Shown: positions 1 to 7,230 of the stretch, in pieces
How the letters are laid out: every line of letters begins with the position of its first letter
Position numbering within the stretch: the first letter of the stretch is position 1
NCBI GenBank assembly: GCA_015487435.1
Contig: WFPU01000228.1
Coordinates: 1 to 12,482 of the forward strand
Length of the DNA: 12,482 nucleotides
Source of the DNA: Sulfurimonas sp.
GTDB lineage: Bacteria > Campylobacterota > Campylobacteria > Campylobacterales > Sulfurimonadaceae
Reading direction: 5' to 3'
Program-made: the position numbers and the translations under genes
Notes under the pieces: generated by a model
The model's database searches: none
What the model saw: the letters and a program-made list of their open reading frames with translations, nothing else
Told to the model about the DNA's origin: nothing

Positions 1-1875
1 AAAAAACTAAAAAAACATAGAGACTTATCAAGGATACAAACACATCAATCTATAGAAAAAATAAGAACAATATTGCAAAATTTTGAACTTAAAAACAAAA
101 AAATAAAACTTCACTTAGGTGGAGCAGATATGATTGCTGATGATATGATAGAGTTTGTAAAGCATGATTTGAAAACTTTTGGATTTGCAATAGTTATTTT
201 ATTAATAATCGTTTTATATCTACTCCTAAAAAAGATACGATGGATTGTAATAGCACTGTTTATATGTAGTGTCTCTCTCATTATTACTAGTGGACTTTTA
301 TCCCTTTTTGGTTTAGAAATCACCATAGTGTCTTCAAACTATATATCTCTTCAACTCATAATGAACATGTCATTAGTGGTGCATCTAATTATAAAATATA
401 AAGAACTATATGTTAAAAATAACAGCATGAATCAAAAAGACTTACTTTTAAATACAGTAACCTCTATGGCTAAACCATCCTTTTTTGTGGTTATTACAAC
501 TATGGCTGGATTTAGCTCATTAGTTGTTAGTAATATACTCCCTATTATAAATTTTGGTTGGATGATGAGTTTAGGGATTATTGTATCATTAGTAACCACG
601 TTTCTCCTTTTTCCAATTGTTTTAATTCTCTTTAATAAAATTGAAGAAAAAAAATCAAACACGAATGATAAACCGTTTACATTCAAGATGGCTCACATAG
701 CTTACACTTACAAAAAAACTATATTAGCTTTGACACTTCTTATTGTAGTATTTGCTATTACTGGTGCAAATAAACTTAGAGTTGAAAATAGTTTTATTGA
801 TTATTTTAAACAAGATACAGAGATTTATAAGGGGATGGTGCTTATTGATAAAAAACTTGGAGGGACTACCCCTCTTGATATTATTTTAACTTTTAAAGAA
901 GACTCCGATGATATTAAATCAGTAAAAATAATTGAAGAAAATTTTGATGAAGAGTTAGATGAATTTGAAGATGAATTTGAAGATAACCAAATTGATAAAG
1001 AAACTTACTGGTTTACTCAAAACAAACTACAAAAAATAAAAAAAATACATGATTATCTTGATTCATTAGAGCCAATTGGAAAAGTACTATCATTAGCTAC
1101 AATGGGTGAGATTATCAAAACTTTAAATGATGGTAAAGAAGCAGATGGACTGACTTTGGCACTTTTATATCAAGAGTTACCTCAAAAATATAAAAAAATT
1201 ATTTTATCACCATATGTAGATATTCAAAACAATGAAGTTAGGATTAGCACAAGAATTATCGACTCACAAGCTAATCTACAAAGAGATTTATTGCTTAAAA
1301 AAATTGATAAAGATCTAAATGAGATGATAAATCCAAAATATGAAGAGTATAAAATATCAAACCTTTTGGTAATCTATAACAATATGCTTCAATCTCTTTT
1401 TGATTCACAAATTAAAACTATTGGCTTAGTTTTATTTATACTATTTTTCATGTTTTTAGCACTCTTTAAAAGTTTAAAAATAGCATCCATAGCAATAGTT
1501 GTAAACGCAATTCCAGTAAGCGTTATTTTTGGCTTTATGGGATGGATGAATATACCGCTAGATATGATGACAATAACTATAGCAGCTATTAGTATAGGAA
1601 TTGCCGTTGATGATACTATACACTATATTTATAGGTTTATTTTAGAGTATAAAGAGCATAAAAATACAAAAGAAGCTATATTTAACTCTCATGCAAGTAT
1701 TGGAACAGCTATGTTTTACACATCTACTATTATTATAATAGGTTTCTCTATTCTCACATTGTCAAATTTTATTCCAACTATATATTTTGGATTATTAACT
1801 ATGCTTGCTATGTTTATGGCAATTGTAGCAGATTTATTACTTTTGCCTGTGCTACTTTTGGTATTTGGTATTTAG
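1..1875 (+). CDS. RND/MMPL-type exporter, 5' end outside window
   Basis: An inner-membrane transporter of the RND superfamily, hydrophobe exporter/MMPL-like branch; the substrate cannot be told. The frame is open from base 1 with no stop, so the gene begins before the window and a TTG at 73 is only an internal Leu codon. Numbering from that codon, hydrophobic spans lie near residues 35-90, 130-185 and 215-232 (the first membrane bundle). A soluble periplasmic-type domain follows at about 235-435, then a second bundle at about 440-600. The second bundle contains the family signature IGIAVDDTIHY (about 517-527), the charged Asp pair typical of proton-coupled RND permeases. The periplasmic domain has an acidic stretch around residues 290-306, partly made of a 12-bp tandem duplication. 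The gene is convergent with nadK and shares with it a 98-bp gap holding a hairpin repeat. The superfamily is confident; substrate and partners are not. Confidence 0.9.
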   Translation, partial: KKLKKHRDLSRIQTHQSIEKIRTILQNFELKNKKIKLHLGGADMIADDMIEFVKHDLKTFGFAIVILLIIVLYLLLKKIRWIVIALFICSVSLIITSGLLSLFGLEITIVSSNYISLQLIMNMSLVVHLIIKYKELYVKNNSMNQKDLLLNTVTSMAKPSFFVVITTMAGFSSLVVSNILPIINFGWMMSLGIIVSLVTTFLLFPIVLILFNKIEEKKSNTNDKPFTFKMAHIAYTYKKTILALTLLIVVFAITGANKLRVENSFIDYFKQDTEIYKGMVLIDKKLGGTTPLDIILTFKEDSDDIKSVKIIEENFDEELDEFEDEFEDNQIDKETYWFTQNKLQKIKKIHDYLDSLEPIGKVLSLATMGEIIKTLNDGKEADGLTLALLYQELPQKYKKIILSPYVDIQNNEVRISTRIIDSQANLQRDLLLKKIDKDLNEMINPKYEEYKISNLLVIYNNMLQSLFDSQIKTIGLVLFILFFMFLALFKSLKIASIAIVVNAIPVSVIFGFMGWMNIPLDMMTITIAAISIGIAVDDTIHYIYRFILEYKEHKNTKEAIFNSHASIGTAMFYTSTIIIIGFSILTLSNFIPTIYFGLLTMLAMFMAIVADLLLLPVLLLVFGI

Positions 1876-1907
1876 TTTCGAAGTGGTCGAAGTAATGCCC
1901 TTGTGGT

Positions 1908-1968
1908 TCAAGCTTGGGATCACGATAGTTTCATCATTTTGGATTTTAATCCAGAATCTAATAGCTAA
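1908..1968. repeat. Dispersed paired-hairpin repeat, copy A
   Basis: This copy lies between convergent genes and is about 80% identical over about 60 bp to the copy at 8735-8794. Its right half folds as a 9-10 bp stem: 1936-1945 pairs with 1948-1957 with one G-U pair and a TT loop. The left half is degenerate but keeps the TCAAG core at 1908-1912 and an ACGATAG spacer. Because it sits at both 3' ends, it may also help end transcription, but there is no clear U tract. Confidence 0.75.
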
Positions 1969-1973
1969 AACCT

Positions 1974-2828
1974 TTACTCTCCCCAGTTAAGTTTTTCTTT
2001 TAAATTTTCAAAATAGTTAAACTCTTTACCATGAATCAATTTAACTTTTTTTGATGCTAATTTTATATGTACACTTTTGTCGCGTCCAAGTTCTATTGTC
2101 TCTTGTCCATCTAAAATAACAAGAGCAGCTTCACTAGATGTTTTCATCTCAATCGAATATTCTTTTGGTAACACAATTGGACTTTGAGTGAGTGAATGTG
2201 GACAAATTGGTGTTAAAGAAAATACATTAGTTGATGGAAACATTACGGGTCCACCTGCTGATAGATTGTATGCTGTTGAACCTGTTGGCGTTGAAACGAT
2301 AACACCATCCCCATAATATTTGTTAAATGGTTTTGAATCAACAAAAGCTTCTACATGTATCATCTGCGGAACAGCAGTTCTTGTAATTACTACATCATTA
2401 AAGGCATATGCAGATCTTTTTACTTGATTTTGAATTATACTAACTTCCAAAATAGATCTCTCCTCAACACTAAAATCTCTTTGAAGCATTTTTGGAAAAA
2501 ATTTTTCAAATCCTTCCATATTTAGATCTGTTAAAAAGCCAAAATTTCCAGCATGTATACCAAGAACAGGTATATTATATATAAAAGATTTTCTAACAGT
2601 TGAGATAAGTGTCCCATCTCCACCAATAGTGATTAAAAAACTACACTCTTTACATAAAATATCTAAATCAACTCCGTCTAAACAGAGCATATCTGCACTA
2701 CCTTTTTCTAAAAATACTTCTATATCGTATTTTTCCAATACTTTTTTGATTGCTTTATAACCAGTTTTTAATTCTGGAGTAGACGGCCTTAGGACAATAC
2801 CTACTTTTTTAAATTCAATAGTTTTCAA
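1974..2828 (-). CDS. nadK: NAD kinase
   Basis: ATP-dependent phosphorylation of NAD to NADP in the cytoplasm, the only usual route to NADP. The 284-residue length is normal for bacterial NadK. The nucleotide-binding GGDGT motif is at residues 69-73, ND at 144-145, the family signature GDGVIVSTPTGSTAYNLSAG at 173-192, and DGQ at 240-242. The start is a TTG at 2828: the codon immediately upstream is an in-frame TAA (2829-2831), so no earlier start is possible. The next Met (residue 47) would remove the conserved N-terminal strand. A weak AAGAG lies about 6 nt upstream. It is transcribed away from the aspS-side genes and converges on the RND exporter gene. Confidence 0.95.
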   Translation of the reverse strand: MKTIEFKKVGIVLRPSTPELKTGYKAIKKVLEKYDIEVFLEKGSADMLCLDGVDLDILCKECSFLITIGGDGTLISTVRKSFIYNIPVLGIHAGNFGFLTDLNMEGFEKFFPKMLQRDFSVEERSILEVSIIQNQVKRSAYAFNDVVITRTAVPQMIHVEAFVDSKPFNKYYGDGVIVSTPTGSTAYNLSAGGPVMFPSTNVFSLTPICPHSLTQSPIVLPKEYSIEMKTSSEAALVILDGQETIELGRDKSVHIKLASKKVKLIHGKEFNYFENLKEKLNWGE

Positions 2829-2853
2829 TTAAACTCTTTTTTTTATTTTTTAA

Positions 2854-2859
2854 ATTATA
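2854..2859 (-). promoter_or_regulatory. Candidate -10 for nadK
   Basis: Read on the minus strand, GTATAAT ends 25 bases upstream of the TTG start, a suitable place for a short 5' leader. No good -35 is visible, which is common for sigma-70 promoters in Campylobacterota. The surrounding sequence is very AT-rich, so chance matches are likely. A plus-strand TATAAT at 2870-2875 could serve the rightward genes. Confidence 0.35.
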
Positions 2860-2935
2860 CACTTTTATATATAATATATTAAAAATATTACGAAATGATA
2901 TATTTTTGTTGTACAATTACTTCAAGGAATAAAAA

Positions 2936-3025
2936 ATTATAGAAGAGTTCTCCGGGTATATAAAGAAAAATGATTTCACAATAATTTTGGACAATTTGTT
3001 ATCAAAAGTTAGAAGGGAACAATGA
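2936..3025 (+). CDS. Possible 29-codon ORF with ATT start
   Basis: The sequence shows an open frame directly after an in-frame TAA (2930-2932). It reads (M)IEEFSGYIKKNDFTIIL and so on, ending in REQ. Its TGA overlaps the ATG of the next gene as ATGA (3022-3025), a classic translational-coupling arrangement. A good Shine-Dalgarno, AAGGAA (2924-2929), lies 6 nt before an ATT codon, where an ATG would be expected. Either ATT (or the following ATA) is used as a rare start, or an ATG has mutated and the gene is dead. I do not recognise the protein. The amphipathic composition and the overlap are the only support, and the frame is short. Confidence 0.3.
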   Translation: MIEEFSGYIKKNDFTIILDNLLSKVRREQ

Positions 3026-3396
3026 AAAAAACTTTTTTAATATTTTTTTATTTTATAGCTTAGTCTTTAAAGCAGTCCCTTTTACTCTAGAAAATGTCGA
3101 TAATTTAAGAATTTTGATAAGAAATAGTTCAGATTTAGTATCAAAAAAGCAAATAGAAAGTATAATAATTGATATTGAAAAAAACTAAAGCAAAAAGATA
3201 TATATTTAAAAGAAATCGATCCAATAACTTTAGCAATTGAGATAGAAGAAGAAGCTGATATAAAAGAATCTATAGAGATACAGATGGACCAATTTTTAGA
3301 ATTATACGAAGAAGATATGAATAAAGTATATCTTATAAAAATAATTATATCATTTCGCTAATAAAATACAAAAGGTTAATAATTGAAATTTCTTAA
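3022..3396 (+). pseudogene. Decayed small secreted-protein gene (three -1 frameshifts)
   Basis: An ATG at 3022 with GAAGGG upstream opens MKKTF and a hydrophobic segment like a signal peptide, but meets TAG at 3061. The reading continues in another frame through LVFKAVPFTLENVDNLRILI to about 3180. It then shifts at a run of seven A (3178-3184) into KLKQKDIYLKEIDPITLAIE and an acidic stretch. In that frame it ends at 3361 with SFR. If one more base is missing near AAA 3323-3325, it ends instead at 3396 (RLIIEIS). Every join is explained by one lost base in a homopolymer (T run near 3032-3037, A7 run, AAA). Reconstructed, it is a secreted or periplasmic helical protein of about 110-125 residues that I do not recognise. 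It is either a genuine pseudogene or a run of sequencing indels. Confidence 0.6.
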
Positions 3397-3541
3397 TAAT
3401 ATGTCAAAAAACACATCAGATGTAATTGGAGCAATAATAGCTGTAACTATTTTTTGGTTCTCTATACAGTTTTTTATAGATCCAGATGTAACACCAGAAA
3501 ACAAAGAGACAACTACTTCAATAGAAAAGAAAGTAAATTAA
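3383..3541 (+). CDS. Small single-span membrane protein (52 aa)
   Basis: This short gene starts with TTG at 3383, chosen because AAAAGG (3370-3375) lies 7 nt upstream. The in-frame ATG at 3401 would be too far from any ribosome-binding site. Residues 1-12 are polar, about 13-32 form one strongly hydrophobic helix (VIGAIIAVTIFWFSIQFFI), and the tail of about 20 residues is polar and Thr/Glu/Lys-rich. It is therefore probably an inner-membrane protein with one span. It is in line with the decayed gene upstream and 58 bp from aspS. I do not recognise the family; a subunit-like or stress-type small membrane protein are both possible. Confidence 0.6.
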   Translation: MKFLNNMSKNTSDVIGAIIAVTIFWFSIQFFIDPDVTPENKETTTSIEKKVN

Positions 3542-3564
3542 TTACTTATTAATACAATAAGAGA

Positions 3565-3570
3565 TATAAT
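3565..3570 (+). promoter_or_regulatory. Candidate -10 of the aspS-adk operon
   Basis: A perfect TATAAT lies 29 nt before the aspS ATG, followed by an AGGA (3587-3590) about 9 nt from the start. The -35 region is not recognisable. Position and match make this one of the better promoter candidates here. Confidence 0.5.
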
Positions 3571-3599
3571 CGCGAAAATTATTTTTAGGACTCTATTTT

Positions 3600-5357
3600 A
3601 TGAGAAGTCATTATTGTACAGATTTAAGTGAAGCAAATGTAGGGCAAGATATTGTTTTAGCTGGTTGGGCTAATAACTATCGTGACCATGGTGGAATTAT
3701 ATTTATCGATTTACGCGACAAAAGTGGTCTAGTTCAGCTTACATGTGACCCAGCAGATAATGCAGAGGCGCATAAAGTTGCTGATAGTGTTCGTGATGAA
3801 TATGTACTGATTGTAAAAGGTACTGTTCGTCTTCGTGGCGAAGGTTTAACTAATCCAAGATTAAAAACTGGTGCTATTGAGATTATGGTTACTGAATTAA
3901 TCATAGAAAATAAATCAGCTCCAGTTCCATTTGTAATTGGCGATAAAAATGTTGGTGAAGAGACAACACTTAAGTATCGTTACTTGGAGCTTCGTAATCC
4001 AGACCTTTATGAAGTTTTTCGTCTTCGCTCTAAAGCAGCAATCGCAGCTAGAAACATCCTTGATGAAAATGGTTTTTTAGAGGTTGAGACACCAATCCTT
4101 ACTAAATCAACTCCAGAGGGTGCTAGAGATTATCTAGTTCCATCTCGTGTACATGATGGCGAATTTTATGCTCTTCCTCAATCACCACAACTTTTCAAAC
4201 AACTTTTAATGGTTGGTGGATTCGATAGATACTTCCAAATAGCAAAATGTTTCCGTGATGAAGATTTACGTGCAGATAGACAACCAGAATTTACTCAAAT
4301 AGATGTTGAGATGAGCTTTTGTAACCAAGAAGATGTTATCAAAGTAGCAGAAGATCTACTTATGGCAATGTTTAAAGCTTGTGGCGTTGAAGTTCAAGCT
4401 CCATTTAACCGTATTACACATGCTAATGCTATGGAATGGTATGGTTCTGATAAACCAGACTTAAGATATGATTTAAAAATGGTTGATGTTATCGATATTT
4501 TTGAAAGATGTGACAACGAAATTTTTACAAATATTGCTAAAAAGCCACACACTAACCGTATTAAAGCCCTTAAAGTGCCTGGTGCTGATTTAGTGTTTTC
4601 AAAACGTGAAATGAAAGGTTTTGAAGAGTTTGTAAGAAAATTTGGTGCTCATGGTCTTGGATATTTTCAAATGAAAGAAGATGGTCTTAAAGGTCCACTA
4701 ATCAAGTTCTTCTCAGAAGAAGATATTGCACTTTTAGTAAAAAGACTTGATATGCAAGTTGGCGATGTTGTATTTTTTGGTGCTGGCGATAAAAAGACTG
4801 TATGGGATTATATGGGTCGTTTTAGAAACTTTATAGCTGAACATGAAAAAATGAACTTAGTTGATGAAGATGCTTTCGAATTTGTATGGGTTGTTGATTT
4901 TCCTATGTTTGAAGTTGAAGATGGGCGCGTTAAAGCACTTCATCATCCATTTACACAGCCTAAAGATACTGATAAGAATGATATACAAGAGATAGAGTCT
5001 ATCGCTTACGATATTGTTTTAAATGGTACTGAACTTGGTGGTGGGTCTATTCGTATTCATAAAGAAGATGTTCAAAATGAAGTATTTAAACTTCTAGGAA
5101 TTGAAGAAGAAGAGGCACAAGAAAAGTTTGGTTTCTTGCTTGATGCTCTTAAATTTGGTGCACCTCCACATGGTGGTTTCGCTTTAGGTTTTGATAGACT
5201 TATGATGCTGATAAGCAAAAAGAAAAGTATCCGTGATGTTATCGCATTCCCTAAGACACAGAAAGCTTCTTGTGTACTTACAAAAGCTCCAAGTAGTGTT
5301 GATAACGCTCAACTTCGTGATTTACACATCCGTCTAAGAGAACAGACTAAAGTATAA
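3600..5357 (+). CDS. aspS: Aspartyl-tRNA synthetase, probably non-discriminating
   Basis: A class IIb synthetase that charges tRNA-Asp, and probably also tRNA-Asn, with aspartate. The 585 residues match the bacterial type. In order it has an N-terminal OB-fold anticodon-binding domain (about 1-105), class II motif 1 (about 158-167), motif 2 FRDEDLRADRQPEF (218-231), the bacterial GAD insertion (about 290-420), a conserved GGGSIRIH (480-487) and motif 3 GGFALGFDRL (525-534). In the anticodon domain, His30 (in RDHGG) and Gly82 (in RGEG) sit where E. coli AspRS has Leu and Lys. His and Gly at these sites were implicated in tRNA-Asn acceptance in Pseudomonas AspRS. So it likely makes Asp-tRNA-Asn for conversion by GatCAB. 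Its stop overlaps the adk start by one base (TAATG). Confidence 0.97.
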   Translation: MRSHYCTDLSEANVGQDIVLAGWANNYRDHGGIIFIDLRDKSGLVQLTCDPADNAEAHKVADSVRDEYVLIVKGTVRLRGEGLTNPRLKTGAIEIMVTELIIENKSAPVPFVIGDKNVGEETTLKYRYLELRNPDLYEVFRLRSKAAIAARNILDENGFLEVETPILTKSTPEGARDYLVPSRVHDGEFYALPQSPQLFKQLLMVGGFDRYFQIAKCFRDEDLRADRQPEFTQIDVEMSFCNQEDVIKVAEDLLMAMFKACGVEVQAPFNRITHANAMEWYGSDKPDLRYDLKMVDVIDIFERCDNEIFTNIAKKPHTNRIKALKVPGADLVFSKREMKGFEEFVRKFGAHGLGYFQMKEDGLKGPLIKFFSEEDIALLVKRLDMQVGDVVFFGAGDKKTVWDYMGRFRNFIAEHEKMNLVDEDAFEFVWVVDFPMFEVEDGRVKALHHPFTQPKDTDKNDIQEIESIAYDIVLNGTELGGGSIRIHKEDVQNEVFKLLGIEEEEAQEKFGFLLDALKFGAPPHGGFALGFDRLMMLISKKKSIRDVIAFPKTQKASCVLTKAPSSVDNAQLRDLHIRLREQTKV

Positions 5358-5941
5358 TGAAAAAATTATTTCTCATTATTGGAGCTCCTGGCTCTGGTAA
5401 AACTACAGATGCAGAACTAATAGCTAAACAAAATGATGAGATAACACACTATTCTACTGGTGATATGCTGCGTGCTGAAGTTGCAAGTGGCAGTGAAATT
5501 GGTAAAGAGTTAAACTCTTATATGTCAAAAGGTTTGATTGTGCCTATCGAGATGGCTATAAAAACAATCACTAATGCTATTAAAAATGCACCTACTGATA
5601 TAATTATCATTGATGGATACCCTAGAAGTATGGAACAATTAAATGCTTTAGATGAATATCTAGCTAGTGATTTGTCCTTAGAGCTTACAAGCGTAATAGA
5701 AGTTGCTGTAAGCGAAGAGACGGCAAGAGATAGAGTGCTAGGTCGTGCTCGCGGTGCTGATGACAACAATGAAGTGTTTAATAACCGCATGAAAGTCTAC
5801 ATTGAGCCATTGGCTGATATCCAAACTTTTTATAGTGCTAAAGGTATCTTAAAAATTATCTCTGGTGAAGGTACTGTAACAGAGGTAGTTTCTGAAATGG
5901 AAACTTTCATTAAATCAAAAATAGACTTCTTGCATAACTAA
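5357..5941 (+). CDS. adk: Adenylate kinase, short Campylobacterota form
   Basis: Reversible phosphoryl transfer from ATP to AMP (2 ADP) in the cytoplasm. The 194-residue length matches the Campylobacter/Helicobacter Adk. It has the P-loop GAPGSGKTT (9-17), TGDMLR in the AMP-binding region (34-39), DGYPR (86-90) and catalytic arginines in GRARG (129-133) and NRMKVY (143-148). The usual LID domain between these arginines is reduced to a short acidic loop (about 133-141), as in short-form kinases. The ATG shares a base with the aspS stop and has no strong ribosome-binding site of its own, suggesting translational coupling. A second adk of the long type is convergent downstream. The resemblance to the Campylobacter Adk is strong, so this is probably the ancestral copy. 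Confidence 0.93.
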   Translation: MKKLFLIIGAPGSGKTTDAELIAKQNDEITHYSTGDMLRAEVASGSEIGKELNSYMSKGLIVPIEMAIKTITNAIKNAPTDIIIIDGYPRSMEQLNALDEYLASDLSLELTSVIEVAVSEETARDRVLGRARGADDNNEVFNNRMKVYIEPLADIQTFYSAKGILKIISGEGTVTEVVSEMETFIKSKIDFLHN

Positions 5942-5945
5942 AAAA

Positions 5946-6023
5946 CTAGATTCCATGTCAAGCATGAAATGGGGGCTATATACTTTAATCTTGGTCATTC
6001 TGAACTTGGTTCAGAATCTAAGC
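5946..6023. repeat. Dispersed paired-hairpin repeat, copy B
   Basis: Two hairpins lie between the convergent adk genes. In the left one, 5950-5957 pairs with 5963-5970 around a TCAAG loop with one mismatch. In the right one, 5997-6005 pairs perfectly with 6009-6017 around TTG. The loops (TCAAG left, CTTGR right) match those of the copy at 8710-8800, while stem bases differ, partly in a compensated way. Confidence 0.7.
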
Positions 6024-6067
6024 TATGCAAAAAGCTTAATATAAAAAATTAAAGAAACTATTCACGA

Positions 6068-6098
6068 AGCAACTAAATAATAGTTGCTAATTTTTTTA
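6068..6098 (+). terminator. Rho-independent terminator of aspS-adk
   Basis: AGCAACTA (6068-6075) pairs with TAGTTGCT (6081-6088), a perfect 8-bp stem with an AATAA loop, followed after two A by a run of seven T. The orientation fits the rightward operon. It lies about 130 bp past the adk stop, beyond repeat copy B. Confidence 0.75.
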
Positions 6099-6143
6099 TA
6101 AACCTCATTTAAATATTATGGTATTTCTATTTTTGCTAAATAA

Positions 6144-6797
6144 TTAATCCTTACCTAGTTTAGAAACAATATTTGCTTCAACATCAGCAATATTCGCCGT
6201 ACCATCAACAGTTATATAAGTTAGTGTATCAACTTTAGAAGCTTGATCTTTATAGTAGTTGATAAGAGGTTTTGTAAGGTCGTGATAAACTTTTAGTCTA
6301 TCAAGTACTACTTCTTCTTTGTCGTCATCACGTTGAACTAAATCTTCGCCAGTCTCATCATCTTTACCCTCAACTTTTGGTGGGTTATAAACTAAGTGGT
6401 ACGTTCTTCCACTTGCAAGGTGTGCACGACGACCAGCCATACGCGTTACTATCTCAGAATCAGGTACATCTATCTCGATTACTGCATCTATTTCGATTCC
6501 AGCACTCTTCACTGCATCAGCTTGAGGAAGTGTACGAGGGAAGCCATCTAGCAGATAACCGTTTTTACAATCATCTTCAGCAATTCTGTCTTTTACAAGT
6601 CCTATGATAATTTCGTCAGTTACTAATTGACCAGCATCCATAGCAGCTTTTGCCATCTTTCCCATCTCTGTACCAGCTTTAATAGCTGCTCTTAGCATAT
6701 CTCCAGTAGAGATTTGAGGGATATTATATTTTTTAGTTAAAAAACCAGCTTGAGTGCCTTTTCCAGCACCAGGTGCTCCTAATAGTATGATTCGCAT
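6144..6797 (-). CDS. adk: Adenylate kinase, long-LID form
   Basis: A second adenylate kinase of 217 residues with the E. coli-like architecture. It has the P-loop GAPGAGKGT (7-15), STGDMLRA (30-37), DGFPRT (84-89), GRRAHLASGRTYH (122-134) opening the LID, and LID sequence running to about 159 with NPPKVEGKDDETGEDL. The LID lacks the four-cysteine zinc site, so it is the hydrogen-bonded type typical of Gamma/Betaproteobacteria. An AGGA lies about 6 nt upstream of the ATG, supporting the start. It follows the acidic coiled-coil gene by 62 bp and converges on the short adk. Sequence relatedness to the short form is low, so a recent tandem duplication is excluded; horizontal acquisition of one copy is the likelier history. 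Expression and division of labour are unknown. Confidence 0.95.
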   Translation of the reverse strand: MRIILLGAPGAGKGTQAGFLTKKYNIPQISTGDMLRAAIKAGTEMGKMAKAAMDAGQLVTDEIIIGLVKDRIAEDDCKNGYLLDGFPRTLPQADAVKSAGIEIDAVIEIDVPDSEIVTRMAGRRAHLASGRTYHLVYNPPKVEGKDDETGEDLVQRDDDKEEVVLDRLKVYHDLTKPLINYYKDQASKVDTLTYITVDGTANIADVEANIVSKLGKD

Positions 6798-6825
6798 TAA
6801 TTATCCTATTTATTTTATTGGTATT

Positions 6826-6831
6826 ATTATA
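6826..6831 (-). promoter_or_regulatory. Candidate -10 for long-LID adk
   Basis: Read on the minus strand, TATAAT ends 28 nt upstream of the adk ATG, in the 62-bp gap after the coiled-coil gene. It would allow independent transcription of adk. The surrounding sequence is AT-rich and there is no clear -35. Confidence 0.35.
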
Positions 6832-6859
6832 TATTAATGTAGTTAAAACTAGCTAAAAA

Positions 6860-7150
6860 CTAATCTTGCTCTTTGAATCCAAATTCGTTTTCACTAGAAC
6901 CTTTTTGGGCATTTTTAATATCATCTATAAGCTCTTTACATTCATCTTCTTCAATATCACCACTTTGGATATCATCTAAAACATCTTGTAAATCTGCTTT
7001 AAATTCACGAAGTTCTTCTATCTCCTCTTTTGCATCTTCAGATGCTTCTTTATTATCAACAATCTCTTCAAAAATTTCATCTAATCTTTCATCTAAATCA
7101 GGAATAACATTTTTAGTTAGCAGTTCTTCTAGTTTTTGTGCATATGACAT
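6860..7150 (-). CDS. Acidic coiled-coil hypothetical protein (96 aa)
   Basis: I do not recognise a named family. The protein has 34 Asp/Glu in 96 residues against about 11 Lys/Arg. It is predicted to be nearly all helical with heptad-like spacing from about residue 3 to 80 (LEELL, LDERLDEIFEEI, EEIEELREF, LQDVLDDI), then a short Gly/Ser/Phe tail. It has no signal peptide or membrane span, so it is cytosolic. An AAGGT 5 nt before the ATG supports the start. The opposite strand has a long Ser-rich open frame that is only a shadow of this biased composition. The gene is co-directional with the long-LID adk and may share a transcript. The role is unknown; the charge suggests a protein- or nucleic-acid-mimic interaction partner, which is inference. 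Confidence 0.8.
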   Translation of the reverse strand: MSYAQKLEELLTKNVIPDLDERLDEIFEEIVDNKEASEDAKEEIEELREFKADLQDVLDDIQSGDIEEDECKELIDDIKNAQKGSSENEFGFKEQD

Positions 7151-7199
7151 ATTTTACCTTTTTGTTTTCGTAATAATATCAAAATAATGAGTAATAGAG

Positions 7200-7205
7200 T
7201 ATAAA
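7200..7205 (+). promoter_or_regulatory. Candidate -10 for the DUF6166-HTH gene
   Basis: TATAAA in the divergent gap, 26 nt before the 16-codon leader ORF and 85 nt before the DUF6166-HTH gene. It is only a motif match; no -35 is obvious. Confidence 0.3.
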
Positions 7206-7230
7206 TAAGTAAAAATCAAGGAAATTTATA

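Noticed and set aside
73..75. TTG as the start of the RND exporter gene
   Set aside because: The frame is open to base 1 and the upstream residues look like continuing coding sequence, so the gene is simply cut by the window edge.
5518..5790. 90-codon minus-strand frame inside short adk
   Set aside because: It is antisense to conserved Adk motifs, with no ribosome-binding site or recognisable domain.
6873..7187. 104-codon plus-strand frame, Ser-rich
   Set aside because: It is antisense to the acidic coiled-coil gene. Its Ser/Phe bias is the reverse complement of Glu/Asp/Lys codons, and it has no good ribosome-binding site.
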